Positions 17,313-24,951 of a stretch of 64,000 nucleotides of DNA are shown here, in pieces. The translations under genes were made by a program, and so were the position numbers. The notes beneath the pieces were generated by a model. The model was not told where the DNA came from. It saw nothing but the letters and a program-made list of their open reading frames with translations, and ran no database searches. The first letter of the stretch is position 1, and each line of letters opens with the position of its first letter. Location: positions 62,001 through 126,000 of the forward strand of contig CAWFGV010000006.1 of assembly GCA_963815445.1 (NCBI GenBank), given 5' to 3'. The DNA comes from JANLYC01 sp963815445 (GTDB lineage: Bacteria; Actinomycetota; Actinomycetes; Propionibacteriales; Nocardioidaceae).

Positions 17313-17375
17313 ATGTTTGACGGCATGCTCGAGCGCTCCGCGGTGGCGGCAGCAGACAGGGCGACAGCACGGTGA
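17313..17375 (+). CDS. Possible 20-residue leader peptide
   Basis: ATG 17313 encodes MFDGMLERSAVAAADRATAR and ends with a TGA that overlaps the GTG start of the next gene (GTGA). A -10 hexamer stands 6 nt before the ATG, so the ORF would be read from a leaderless mRNA and could couple translation of the membrane protein downstream. No homology recognised; the support is purely positional. Confidence 0.35.
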   Translation: MFDGMLERSAVAAADRATAR

Positions 17376-18031
17376 GCGCCCTGCAGAGCGCGGCGGTGGA
17401 CCGGGCCGGACCGTTGCTCGAGAAGTTCGCGACCTCCTCGGGCCGTGTGCTCGGGTGGTTCGGCGTCGCCCTGGGCGTGGTGATGGTCGTGGCCGAGCCG
17501 ATCACCGCGGACTCGGCAAACTCCGTCGTGATCCTCGTCGGGGTTGCCTTGGCCTGCTTGAGCTGGGTCACTCTCGTGCGGCCGCGGGCGTCGGCCCACG
17601 AGCGGGGGCTGCTCATGCAGAACATGCTGCGGGACGTGACCATCCCCTGGTCGAGCATCGAGCGCTGTCGGGTCGGCCAGACGCTCGTCGTGTCCACGAA
17701 GGAGGCCGAGACCTTCCACGGGCTGGGCGTCACGAGATCGGCCCGCGCGCAGATGCGTGAGCAGTACGGCACGAGCTCCATCCTGTTCAACTTCGGCAGT
17801 CGGCGCGGACACAAGCTCAACACCGAAGGCGGGCCCTCGATGGCGCGCGGTGAGTTCGTGGGCGGGACCTACACGTCGTACGTCGAGTCGCGCGTTGCCG
17901 GCTTGGCCTCGAGTGGTGAGCGAGGTTCGGGTCAGGGTCAGGACGCGGCTCCCGTGGTCGCCTGGGCACCGTTGCCGCTGCTCTTGCTCGGAGTCGCCGT
18001 CGTCTGCGCCGCCCTGCTTTTTGTCGCGTGA
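17372..18031 (+). CDS. Membrane protein with PH-like domain, unknown function
   Basis: 219-residue protein. Two hydrophobic segments come first (about residues 26-42 and 51-67), then a soluble stretch resembling a bacterial PH fold (LRDVTIPWSSIERCRVGQTLVVSTKEAETFHGLG), and a C-terminal membrane segment (about 193-218). No enzyme motif is visible. It is coupled to a short upstream ORF and overlaps the OsmC gene (TGATG), forming a small unit divergent from deoC. Confidence 0.7.
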   Translation: MSALQSAAVDRAGPLLEKFATSSGRVLGWFGVALGVVMVVAEPITADSANSVVILVGVALACLSWVTLVRPRASAHERGLLMQNMLRDVTIPWSSIERCRVGQTLVVSTKEAETFHGLGVTRSARAQMREQYGTSSILFNFGSRRGHKLNTEGGPSMARGEFVGGTYTSYVESRVAGLASSGERGSGQGQDAAPVVAWAPLPLLLLGVAVVCAALLFVA

Positions 18032-18477
18032 TGTCGGAGCACGTCGCTGCGGTCAGCTGGTCGAGGAACGGCCGGCCGTTCACCTACGACGAGTACAGCC
18101 GTGATCACGAGCTGCGTTTCGAGGGCGGGACGGTGGTGGCGGCCTCAGCGAGCCCGCACTATCGCGGGAGCGCGGCGCTCGTCGATCCGGAGGAGGCGTT
18201 CGTCGCGGCCTTGTCGTCATGCCATCTGCTGTCGTTCCTCGCGATTGCTGCGCGGAAGCGCCTGGTCGTCGAGTCCTACGTCGATCGTGCCGTTGGTTGG
18301 CTGGAGAGCAACGCCGAGGGGCGACTGGCGGTCACTCGCGTGAGACTCGAACCGTCGATCGAGTGGGGCGGGCGGGTGCCGGACCAGGCCGTGCTCGACC
18401 GTATGCACCATCTTGCGCACCAGGAGTGCTTCATCGCGAACTCTGTGACCACCGAGGTCACGGTCGTTACACGCTGA
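18031..18477 (+). CDS. OsmC-family peroxiredoxin-like protein
   Basis: 148-residue OsmC/Ohr fold protein with the two conserved reactive cysteines, C64 in LSSCHLLSFL and C133 in HQECFIANS. Members reduce organic hydroperoxides with low-molecular thiols. ATG 18031 overlaps the preceding stop (TGATG); GTG 18028 is one codon upstream. It ends 8 bp before the convergent methyltransferase gene. Confidence 0.88.
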   Translation: MSEHVAAVSWSRNGRPFTYDEYSRDHELRFEGGTVVAASASPHYRGSAALVDPEEAFVAALSSCHLLSFLAIAARKRLVVESYVDRAVGWLESNAEGRLAVTRVRLEPSIEWGGRVPDQAVLDRMHHLAHQECFIANSVTTEVTVVTR

Positions 18478-18484
18478 CGTGGTC

Positions 18485-19312
18485 TCAACCGCGGATGGCC
18501 TGCAAGGTGTAGCTGTGTGGGAGGCGCCACGGTCGGTCGGTCAGCCGCCACTCACCGTCGAGGACCTGCTCCATCTGCCCAGGCAGCGCCTCCCACGGCA
18601 CGCTGTCGTGCTCGACGAGACCGGTGATCCGGAGACCCTCGTCGAGGAGAGCGGTCACGATCTCGCCGAGCCCATGGTTCCACTCGTGCGTCACCGTGTG
18701 CTCGAAGACGGCGTCGGTCTCGACGTACGTGCCCGCGTCGTCGAACACCATGGGTTCCGGGCGCTCGAAGTACGGGTAGTCGATGACCAGCAGACCATCA
18801 GGTCGGGCATCCGCCAGTGCCCACAGCATCGGATGCCCCTCGCGGATGAACAGCCGTCCGCCTGGCGCGAGCAGTGTGGACACCACTCCGGCCCACGTGC
18901 GGATGTCGGGCAACCAGCACAGGGCTCCGATGCCCGTGAAGACGAGGTCGAAGGCGTGGCGGGGCAGGTGGTTCGCGGCGTCGTAGACATCGGCCTCGAT
19001 GAACGCGACCTTCTCACCCGTCGCGGCAACCAGTCCCCGGGCCTGCTCGAGCGCCGCCGTGCTGAAGTCGACGCCGGTCATCTGGGCACCAAGACGGGAC
19101 AGGGAGAGGGTGTCGGTGCCGATGTGACACTGGAGGTGCACGCCACGGAGCCCGCGGACGGATCCGAGCAACGGAAGGTCGAAGCGCACGACGGCAGACA
19201 GAAAGTCCGGGTCGCTGCGGAACCGATCCAGGGCATAGTCCGACGACGATGCGTGTGCGGGCGCGCGCTCGTTCCAGCTGGCTCTGTTGATGCGTCGGTA
19301 GTCGTCACTCAC
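18485..19312 (-). CDS. SAM-dependent class I methyltransferase
   Basis: 275-residue protein. Motif I appears as VHLQCHIGTDTLSLSRLGAQMTGVDFS, somewhat unusual because Gln-Cys-His replaces the GxG start seen in many relatives; VAFIEADVYD and the FTGIGALCWL segment follow. Substrate unknown. GTG 19312 is preceded by TACCGT 6 nt upstream, indicating a leaderless mRNA. Confidence 0.85.
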   Translation of the reverse strand: MSDDYRRINRASWNERAPAHASSSDYALDRFRSDPDFLSAVVRFDLPLLGSVRGLRGVHLQCHIGTDTLSLSRLGAQMTGVDFSTAALEQARGLVAATGEKVAFIEADVYDAANHLPRHAFDLVFTGIGALCWLPDIRTWAGVVSTLLAPGGRLFIREGHPMLWALADARPDGLLVIDYPYFERPEPMVFDDAGTYVETDAVFEHTVTHEWNHGLGEIVTALLDEGLRITGLVEHDSVPWEALPGQMEQVLDGEWRLTDRPWRLPHSYTLQAIRG

Positions 19313-19318
19313 GCCGCG

Positions 19319-19324
19319 ACGGTA
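19319..19324 (-). promoter_or_regulatory. -10 element of leaderless methyltransferase gene
   Basis: TACCGT on the minus strand, then 6 nt, then GTG 19312. Confidence 0.55.
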
Positions 19325-19349
19325 TCGCCCGTGCCTCCATCGGGCAGTC

Positions 19350-20732
19350 TCAGCATCTGCGTTGGGTGGTGCGGAGGTGGGTGATGAGGTGGTGGGTGAG
19401 GTGTTGTTCGAGTGTGGATGGTGGTGGGTGGAGGAGTTGTTTGCGGAGGTTGCGTTGTCGGTGGGTGAGGCCGGGTGTGTGGGCGGGTGGTGGGAGGCTG
19501 TTGTAGGTGAGGCCGCTGGGGGTGGTCCAGGTGATGACGGTGGTGGTCGGGTGTTGGTGGACGTGCATGCGGGGGTCTTGGCGGGTGGTGTGGCAGTTGG
19601 TGGAGAGGCCCTGGCCGTTGGTTTGGGTGGTGGGGCCTGCGTGTGCGTGGGGGGTGATGTGGTCGATGTCGCGGATGGGGGAGGCGCATTGGATGCCGCG
19701 GCAGTGTTGGTCGCGGGCGATGATGAGGTCGCGCAGGGTGCCGTCGAAGCGTCGTCGGTGGGGGTCGCCGTGGGTGAGGGATCCGTCGACGGGGTCGGTG
19801 AGGAAGCGGCGCAGCCAGGCGGTGCTGCTGGTGGCGAGCTGGCGGGCGGTGGGGGCGTCGAGGGGTCCGGCGCCGATGAGGTGGGCGGGGTCGTTGCTGC
19901 GGCCGAGCAGGGTGGTGTCGGTCATGATGATGTTGATCTGGGCGGGGATGGCGTCGGTGGTGGTGCCGGTGAGGCGTTGCACGAGGGTGTCGCACATCAG
20001 CTGGGACACGGTGCTGTTGGCGTCGCTGCGGTCGCCGGCGGCGTAGCGGCTGCGGGCGTGGTCGTGTACGGCGTTGTAGGCGGCGACGGCGTGCTCGGCG
20101 GGGAGGTAGGCGTTCAGCCAGGCCATGCCGGATCCGGCGGGGTGGAGCTGTAGGTGTTGGTCGGTTTGCTCGCGGACGCGTCGGCGTTGGGCGGCGTCGG
20201 GGTCGATCTGGGTCACGCGGGTCTCGGCCAGGGCGCGGACCTTGCCGGGTAGGACGTCTTCGGCGTCGGCGGCGATGACCCGGTCGGCCAGCGCGAGCAC
20301 GGTGGGGTCGTCGAGCACGCAGGTCTCGTGGGCGATGGCCCGGGCCGCGGACAGGTTGAGGCGGCCGGTGCGCAGGGCCGTCATCGTGGCCGGAAGGTTC
20401 GTGGTGAGTGTCCAGGCGTCGTCGAGGAATGCCCCGGCGGTGATGACCGAGACGCCTTTGGCGATCGCGATCTCTGCGACCATGCCGCGGTACTGGGCGT
20501 GGTCGCAGGCGAACCCGTGCGCCTGGTCGAACGCGAGCCGGTCGGTCAGGAACGACGCCGTGAGCTCCAGCTGGTCGGCCTGCAGGGCCGCGATCCGGCG
20601 TTCGACGGCGGCGATGTGTTCCAACCGGTCCGCCATGGCGTCTTGGTGGGTCCGCCACTGGACCAGCTCGACGGTGTCGGGAACGCGGCCCATCGACGGA
20701 CCTGCCTCCCGCTCCACCATCTGTTCGCTCAT
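19350..20732 (-). CDS. DUF222-HNH (13E12-like) endonuclease family protein, copy 1
   Basis: 460-residue protein with an N-terminal DUF222 region (about residues 20-300) and a C-terminal HNH nuclease motif (CASPIRDIDHITPHAHAG, then NGQGLSTNCHTTRQ). The family is abundant in actinobacteria (the 13E12 repeat proteins of mycobacteria); biochemical role unsettled. ATG 20732 sits inside a LexA-like site and 7 nt after TATATT, so it is leaderless and possibly damage-induced. The last 100 residues are extremely Thr/His/Pro-rich, giving a plus strand of almost only G and T between about 19370 and 19660. Confidence 0.88.
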   Translation of the reverse strand: MSEQMVEREAGPSMGRVPDTVELVQWRTHQDAMADRLEHIAAVERRIAALQADQLELTASFLTDRLAFDQAHGFACDHAQYRGMVAEIAIAKGVSVITAGAFLDDAWTLTTNLPATMTALRTGRLNLSAARAIAHETCVLDDPTVLALADRVIAADAEDVLPGKVRALAETRVTQIDPDAAQRRRVREQTDQHLQLHPAGSGMAWLNAYLPAEHAVAAYNAVHDHARSRYAAGDRSDANSTVSQLMCDTLVQRLTGTTTDAIPAQINIIMTDTTLLGRSNDPAHLIGAGPLDAPTARQLATSSTAWLRRFLTDPVDGSLTHGDPHRRRFDGTLRDLIIARDQHCRGIQCASPIRDIDHITPHAHAGPTTQTNGQGLSTNCHTTRQDPRMHVHQHPTTTVITWTTPSGLTYNSLPPPAHTPGLTHRQRNLRKQLLHPPPSTLEQHLTHHLITHLRTTQRRC

Positions 20733-20745
20733 ACGTTCGAATATA
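20725..20745 (-). promoter_or_regulatory. Leaderless promoter with degenerate SOS (LexA-like) box
   Basis: Minus-strand -10 TATATT (20740-20745), 7 nt, then ATG 20732; TTGCTG (20764-20769) is a possible -35. On the plus strand 20725-20740 reads TCGCTC ATAC GTTCGA, one perfect half and one half with two mismatches to the actinobacterial SOS box TCGAAC-N4-GTTCGA. Confidence 0.5.
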
Positions 20746-20833
20746 CGACGGCAGGCCGACAGTCAGCAAGAGGGCGAGCGCCGGCACTGTGGACAAGCGC
20801 GGGGAGCTCGCCGAGGAGTGCGAGCGATGCGCT

Positions 20834-21704
20834 TCAAGGACCGAGGAAGTCGGTCACCGCGGACGACCAAGCCCCTGGATTGTCGAAGTGCGCCATGTGA
20901 CCGGCGTCGATGATCCGAAGAGTTGCGGCCGGGACCGCCTCATGCAGGCGTTGCGCGACCTGCACGGGGAAGCCCATGTCATGTGCGCCGTGGAGGATGA
21001 GGATGGGACCGGTGAAGTCGCGCAGGACCTGCTCAGGCTTCGCTGGCCGCCACGCGTGGAGGCGGCCTTCGCGGAACGGACACGAGCCATTCAGCCGAGA
21101 AGGACACTTCTCCCAGGAGCTGTAGGTAGTCATCCATGCGGTCGAGGTCCCAGATCGCAGTGGGTGCCGCGTCCAGAGCCCACTCCACTGTTGTGCGGAT
21201 GCCTTCGTCGCTGTCGCCTGGACGACACTGCGCCCAGGCCGGCCGCGCGACCTTCAGCCGCAGCCTGCGATCGTATTCCGGCCAACCACCGAGGTACTGC
21301 TGCACATCGGCGTACGCGGTGGTGGACGCCAGGATCAGACGTCGAACAAGTCCGGGGTGGGCCTCGACGAACAGCTGAGCCACCTGGCCTCCCGTTGAGA
21401 ATCCGAGGAGGTCCACCTCGTTGTACCCGACGGCCCGGATCAGCTTCGAGAGATCCTCGACTACGAACTCGGGTTGGTAGCCGTCTGGGCCAAGACCGCG
21501 AGTGCTCCGGCCGCAGCCACGCATGTCGAACAGGATCACCTGGCGATGTCGCGAAACCGGCGTGAGGCCTGGCAGAAGGTATGTGTGGTCCCAGTCGGGC
21601 CCTCCGTGGATCACCACAAGTGGCGGAGAAGTGACACCGTCGGGTCCCATGTGTCGGACGAACTGGTCAACGCCACCCAGCGAGACGATGCTTGAGCGGT
21701 CCAC
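20834..21704 (-). pseudogene. Alpha/beta hydrolase (proline iminopeptidase-like), frameshifted
   Basis: GTG 21704 (GAGGAGG just upstream) opens an alpha/beta hydrolase with oxyanion loop HGGPDWDH and nucleophile elbow GFSTGG. The frame ends at 21033, but the +1 frame (to 20834) carries the rest: ILILHGAHD with the catalytic Asp and DAGHMAHFDNP with the catalytic His. Joining them near 21070-21090 gives about 289 residues, normal for the family. All catalytic residues survive, so the break is recent or a sequencing error. Confidence 0.75.
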
Positions 21705-21815
21705 GCCGTCCTCCTCGAATCGACTGTTCTCGCCCCGAGCCCGACGAGAGGAGCACCTGGACCGAGTCTGACGGACAGCGGTTGGGAAGGTTCTAATTAG
21801 CCGCGATGCGACCTC

Positions 21816-22409
21816 CTAGGCGCCCCACGTGCGCAGGGTGGGCCGGTACGTCAGCTCGGTGATGTCGGAGTCGAGGGTCCGGCTCTCGAGCAGCTCGAGG
21901 TCGAAGTCGGCCGCGCCAGCGAGGATCGGCTCGTCCCCGGTCTGGCCGGAGATCACCGGGTACAGCGTCAGCTGCACGCGGTCGACCAACCCGGCGGCCA
22001 TCAGCGCTCTGTTGAGAGTCAGACTGCCGTGCGAGCGCAACGGGACGTCGGACTCCTCCTTGAGCCGGGCAACGATATCGATCGGGTCCCCGCTCACAAC
22101 GGTCGCGTCCGGCCAGTCCAGGGGCTCCTCCAGCGTCGAGGAGACGACGAACGTCGGCAGCCCCCGCATCCGGTCCACCCACGGGTCGCGGACGTCGTCG
22201 CCTTCGCTGCTGTCGGCCAGCATCTGCGCGAATGCCCTGTAGGTGTTGGCTCCGAAGACCATCCGCTGGTCGCCGTTGTACGTTGCGAGCCGGTGCTCGA
22301 GCAGCTCGGGGCCTTGCTTGCCCCAGTAGCCGCCCCAGTCGCCCGGGGGACCGTAGGAGCCGAAGCCGTCGATGCTGGAGAAGATGTCAAAGGTGTAGGT
22401 CGCGGTCAT
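21816..22409 (-). CDS. Dihydrofolate reductase-family (RibD C-terminal-like) protein
   Basis: 197-residue protein with the start FDIFSSIDGFGSYG, RMVFGANTYRAFAQML, and the late LVDRVQLTLYPVISGQTG typical of the RibD-C/DHFR-like reductase family common in actinobacteria. It likely binds NADPH; the true substrate is not known and it is not the classical folate enzyme. Transcribed alone. Confidence 0.85.
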   Translation of the reverse strand: MTATYTFDIFSSIDGFGSYGPPGDWGGYWGKQGPELLEHRLATYNGDQRMVFGANTYRAFAQMLADSSEGDDVRDPWVDRMRGLPTFVVSSTLEEPLDWPDATVVSGDPIDIVARLKEESDVPLRSHGSLTLNRALMAAGLVDRVQLTLYPVISGQTGDEPILAGAADFDLELLESRTLDSDITELTYRPTLRTWGA

Positions 22410-22602
22410 GCCACTACAGACAAGATCCGCCGCGAGAACTCATCGTTACGCCGCACTGGAGCGGGCCCCAGCTGCCGCTGGATGGCGATGGTGTACCGCT
22501 TGTCGTCAACTTTCGTGCACGTCACCTGCACAAGCCGAACGTACGCTGCTCGTCGTGCAGCGGGACGTGGTTCATCGCTTCCGCACTGGTGCCAGCGGCA
22601 GG

Positions 22603-23025
22603 TCAGGTGTCGTCGTGCATCCAGGGCGTGAAGCACACGCCGACGATCACACCGTCCGCGGCCTGGTAGCGCGCGATGACCTGGCCCCAGGGTTCGGTGC
22701 GGACCGGGTGCAGCGGCACATATCCACGCTCATCGAGCTCCCGGGCAGCCGCTTCGACGTCCTCGACCTCGAACTCGATGGACGCCTGGGGCGCGGGGTG
22801 AGTGGCCGGCCACTCCGAAGAGCCGAAGCAGCTCTTGGCTGCCTCGGTCAGTGGCCACACCCCGAAGTGCTTGCACCCGGCGATCGACTCGGAGAACACG
22901 TAGTCGTCGTCAGCGGCGCCCTCGGGGGGCCGCAGGGGGAGCCCAAGCGCTTCGACGAACAGGGCTGTGTCGTGGGCGGGGTCGGTGGTGATGATCGCGA
23001 AGCTCGCGACGAACTGGATCTCCAT
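22603..23025 (-). CDS. VOC-superfamily (glyoxalase/bleomycin-resistance-like) protein
   Basis: 140-residue protein with paired beta-alpha-beta units (FAIITTDPAHDTALFVEALGL and SIEFEVEDVEAAARELDERGY). Metal ligands are not obvious, so it may be a non-enzymatic binding member. ATG 23025 was chosen; GTG 23031 adds two residues. The 193 bp between it and the DHFR-like gene shows no convincing gene. Confidence 0.8.
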   Translation of the reverse strand: MEIQFVASFAIITTDPAHDTALFVEALGLPLRPPEGAADDDYVFSESIAGCKHFGVWPLTEAAKSCFGSSEWPATHPAPQASIEFEVEDVEAAARELDERGYVPLHPVRTEPWGQVIARYQAADGVIVGVCFTPWMHDDT

Positions 23026-23062
23026 GGGCACCAGTAAATCCGGCGCCTCCGACAGAGGTCAT

Positions 23063-23068
23063 TATGCT
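23063..23068 (+). promoter_or_regulatory. Possible -10 element upstream of nagA
   Basis: TATGCT about 50 bp before the small ORF and 245 bp before nagA. No clear -35. Placed in the 92-bp gap behind the divergent VOC gene. Confidence 0.3.
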
Positions 23069-23117
23069 GGTCACGAGTGACGAGCGTGGGCTGCCCGCTC
23101 AGGCCAAGGAGGTCATG

Positions 23118-23315
23118 ATGTGGGCCATGCTCGGCTTCCTGACGTGGCACGGGCTCCCCGCCGCGACCGGTGCGACCGGTGCGACCGGTGCCGCCGGACC
23201 GCGCGTCCTGGGTGGCATCAGTCCCGGGACCGGGCCGTTGCGCCTACCTCCGCCGGCAACCCGACCGGTTCGCCGGCTACGTGTCCGCTCATCGGTGCTC
23301 GGGAGGCCGTCATGA
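23118..23315 (+). CDS. Small protein with Gly-Ala-Thr repeats, translationally coupled to nagA
   Basis: 65 codons from ATG 23118. AAGGAGG at 23106-23112 is among the strongest ribosome sites in the window. The product begins MWAMLGFLTWHGL, continues with a collagen-like ATGATGATGAAGP stretch encoded by a GCGACCGGT repeat, and ends Arg-rich. Its TGA overlaps the nagA start (ATGA). ATG 23115 or 23064 would lengthen it. Function unknown; it may be a leader that controls nagA translation. Confidence 0.45.
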   Translation: MWAMLGFLTWHGLPAATGATGATGAAGPRVLGGISPGTGPLRLPPPATRPVRRLRVRSSVLGRPS

Positions 23316-24445
23316 CCGGCCGGACCCTCGGCGTCAGCGTCGCCTTCGTCGATGGGGAGCTCGTGCCCGGCGACCTGCGCCTGGAGGACGGGCTCGTCGC
23401 GGAGGTCGGGCTGCCGGCTGCCGGAGGCGGTCGGATCGCGGCACCTGGGCTCATCGACCTCCAGGTCAACGGCTTCGCCGGCGTCGACGTCATGACCGCG
23501 GACGCTGACGAGATCCGCATCATGTCGCGGGCCTTGGCGGCGTACGGCGTGACGGCGTGGCTGCCGACGCTGATCACGGCGGCTCCGACCGACACCGACA
23601 CGGCTCTCGATGCGTTGGCGGACGCTCTGCGCAGGGAGGCGCAGGAGTCGGAGAACCTGGGCGCGACCTTGCTCGGTGTGCACCTGGAGGGTCCGTACCT
23701 CTCGGCGCGACGGCTCGGCACCCATCCTCCCGAACACCGTCGCAACCCCGACTCGGCAGAGCTCGACGCGTGGCGACGGCGTGCTCCCGTGGTCGCGGTG
23801 ACGCTGGCGCCGGAGCTGCCTGGCGCGGTGGACATGGTCAGAACGCTGAACGCGGACGGTGTGCTCGTGTCGCTCGGACACTCGGACGCCACCGCGGCGC
23901 AGGCGCATGCGGGGTTCGATGCCGGAGCACGCTCGGTCACGCACCTCTTCAACGCGATGAGCCCGCTTCGACACCGCGAACCCGGGTTGCCGGGCGCGGC
24001 GCTCGCCCGGGCGGACGTGACCGTCCAACTGCTGCTCGACGGCCATCACCTTGCGCCGGACGTCGTGCGCCTCACCTGGGCAGCGGCCCGGGGGAGGGTC
24101 GTCCTCGTGACCGACGCAACCGCTGCCGCCGGCTGTCCTGATGGCACCTTCGCGCTGGGTGAGGTGCAGCTCGAGGTGAGCGACGGGGTGGTCCGCAACT
24201 CCGACGGCGCCCTGGCCGGGAGCGCGCTGACCCTGTCCGCCGCCGTCACGAACGCCGTCCGGCTGGGGATCGACCCGGCCGACGTGCTCACGGCCGTCAC
24301 GGCTGCACCGGCGGCGCTGCTCGGGCGCACCGACGTCGGAGTGCTCCGGCCCGGAGGCAGAGCCGATGTCGCGGTCTTCGGCGACGACATGGTGCTGCAG
24401 GAGACGTTCGTCGGGGGTCAGCCGGTCGAGGCCGACGTCGGCTGA
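23312..24445 (+). CDS. nagA: N-acetylglucosamine-6-phosphate deacetylase
   Basis: 377-residue amidohydrolase giving glucosamine-6-phosphate and acetate. Motifs in order: DLQVNGFAGVDVM, GVHLEGPYLS with metal Glu, SLGHSDA and THLFNAMSPLRHREPG with metal histidines, and LVTDATAAAG with the catalytic Asp. GGGAGG lies 5 nt before ATG 23312. It supports amino-sugar or peptidoglycan recycling. Its 3' end overlaps the convergent GNAT gene by 28 nt. Confidence 0.94.
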   Translation: MTGRTLGVSVAFVDGELVPGDLRLEDGLVAEVGLPAAGGGRIAAPGLIDLQVNGFAGVDVMTADADEIRIMSRALAAYGVTAWLPTLITAAPTDTDTALDALADALRREAQESENLGATLLGVHLEGPYLSARRLGTHPPEHRRNPDSAELDAWRRRAPVVAVTLAPELPGAVDMVRTLNADGVLVSLGHSDATAAQAHAGFDAGARSVTHLFNAMSPLRHREPGLPGAALARADVTVQLLLDGHHLAPDVVRLTWAAARGRVVLVTDATAAAGCPDGTFALGEVQLEVSDGVVRNSDGALAGSALTLSAAVTNAVRLGIDPADVLTAVTAAPAALLGRTDVGVLRPGGRADVAVFGDDMVLQETFVGGQPVEADVG

Positions 24446-24951
24446 GGCGGCGTCGGACCGCTCGTGAGCTCGCGACTGAGGACCAGCTCGAGGCCGTCCT
24501 CGGAGTCCCAGTGCTCGCCCACCTGGACGAAACCACGGCTGGACAGCAGGCGCATAGACGGCTCGTTGTCGGGTGCGACGCTGGCCACGGCCCGGGCGAC
24601 GCCCTGCTCCTCCAGCCACCGCAGGAACACGTCGACGAGCTGCCCGCCGATTCCTTGCCGGCGCACGTCCGCGACCACGGCATAACCGATCTCGACAGAG
24701 CCGGTCTCGTCCGGGGCAGCGTGGCACCCGATCCGTCCGACGAAGTGGCTCTCGACCAGGGCGGCGTGCAGCAGGTAGGGCGCCGATGACGGGTCGGCCG
24801 CCAACGCCTCGACGCGGTAGCGGAGCACCCGCCGGTCATCGTCTGGCCAGCGCACGTCGGCGAGCTCGGGCTGGCCACTCGCCCAGTCGGTCCGGCCGTC
24901 GTACAGCGACTGGAGGCTCTCAGCGGTCAGCGGGACGAGCCGCAGTGTCAT
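24418..24951 (-). CDS. GNAT-family N-acetyltransferase
   Basis: 177-residue GNAT protein: IGYAVVADVRRQGIGGQLVDVFL contains the acetyl-CoA pyrophosphate loop (RRQGIG), followed by VASVAPDNEPSMRLLSSRGFV. Substrate unknown. The ATG overlaps the mutase stop (ATGA), so it is the last gene of the purine phosphorylase unit. It overlaps nagA tail to tail. Confidence 0.87.
   Translation of the reverse strand: MTLRLVPLTAESLQSLYDGRTDWASGQPELADVRWPDDDRRVLRYRVEALAADPSSAPYLLHAALVESHFVGRIGCHAAPDETGSVEIGYAVVADVRRQGIGGQLVDVFLRWLEEQGVARAVASVAPDNEPSMRLLSSRGFVQVGEHWDSEDGLELVLSRELTSGPTPPQPTSASTG

Noticed and set aside
22406..22636. 76-codon minus-strand frame between DHFR-like and VOC genes
   Set aside because: No ribosome site, no family pattern and overlap with both neighbours; treated as intergenic.
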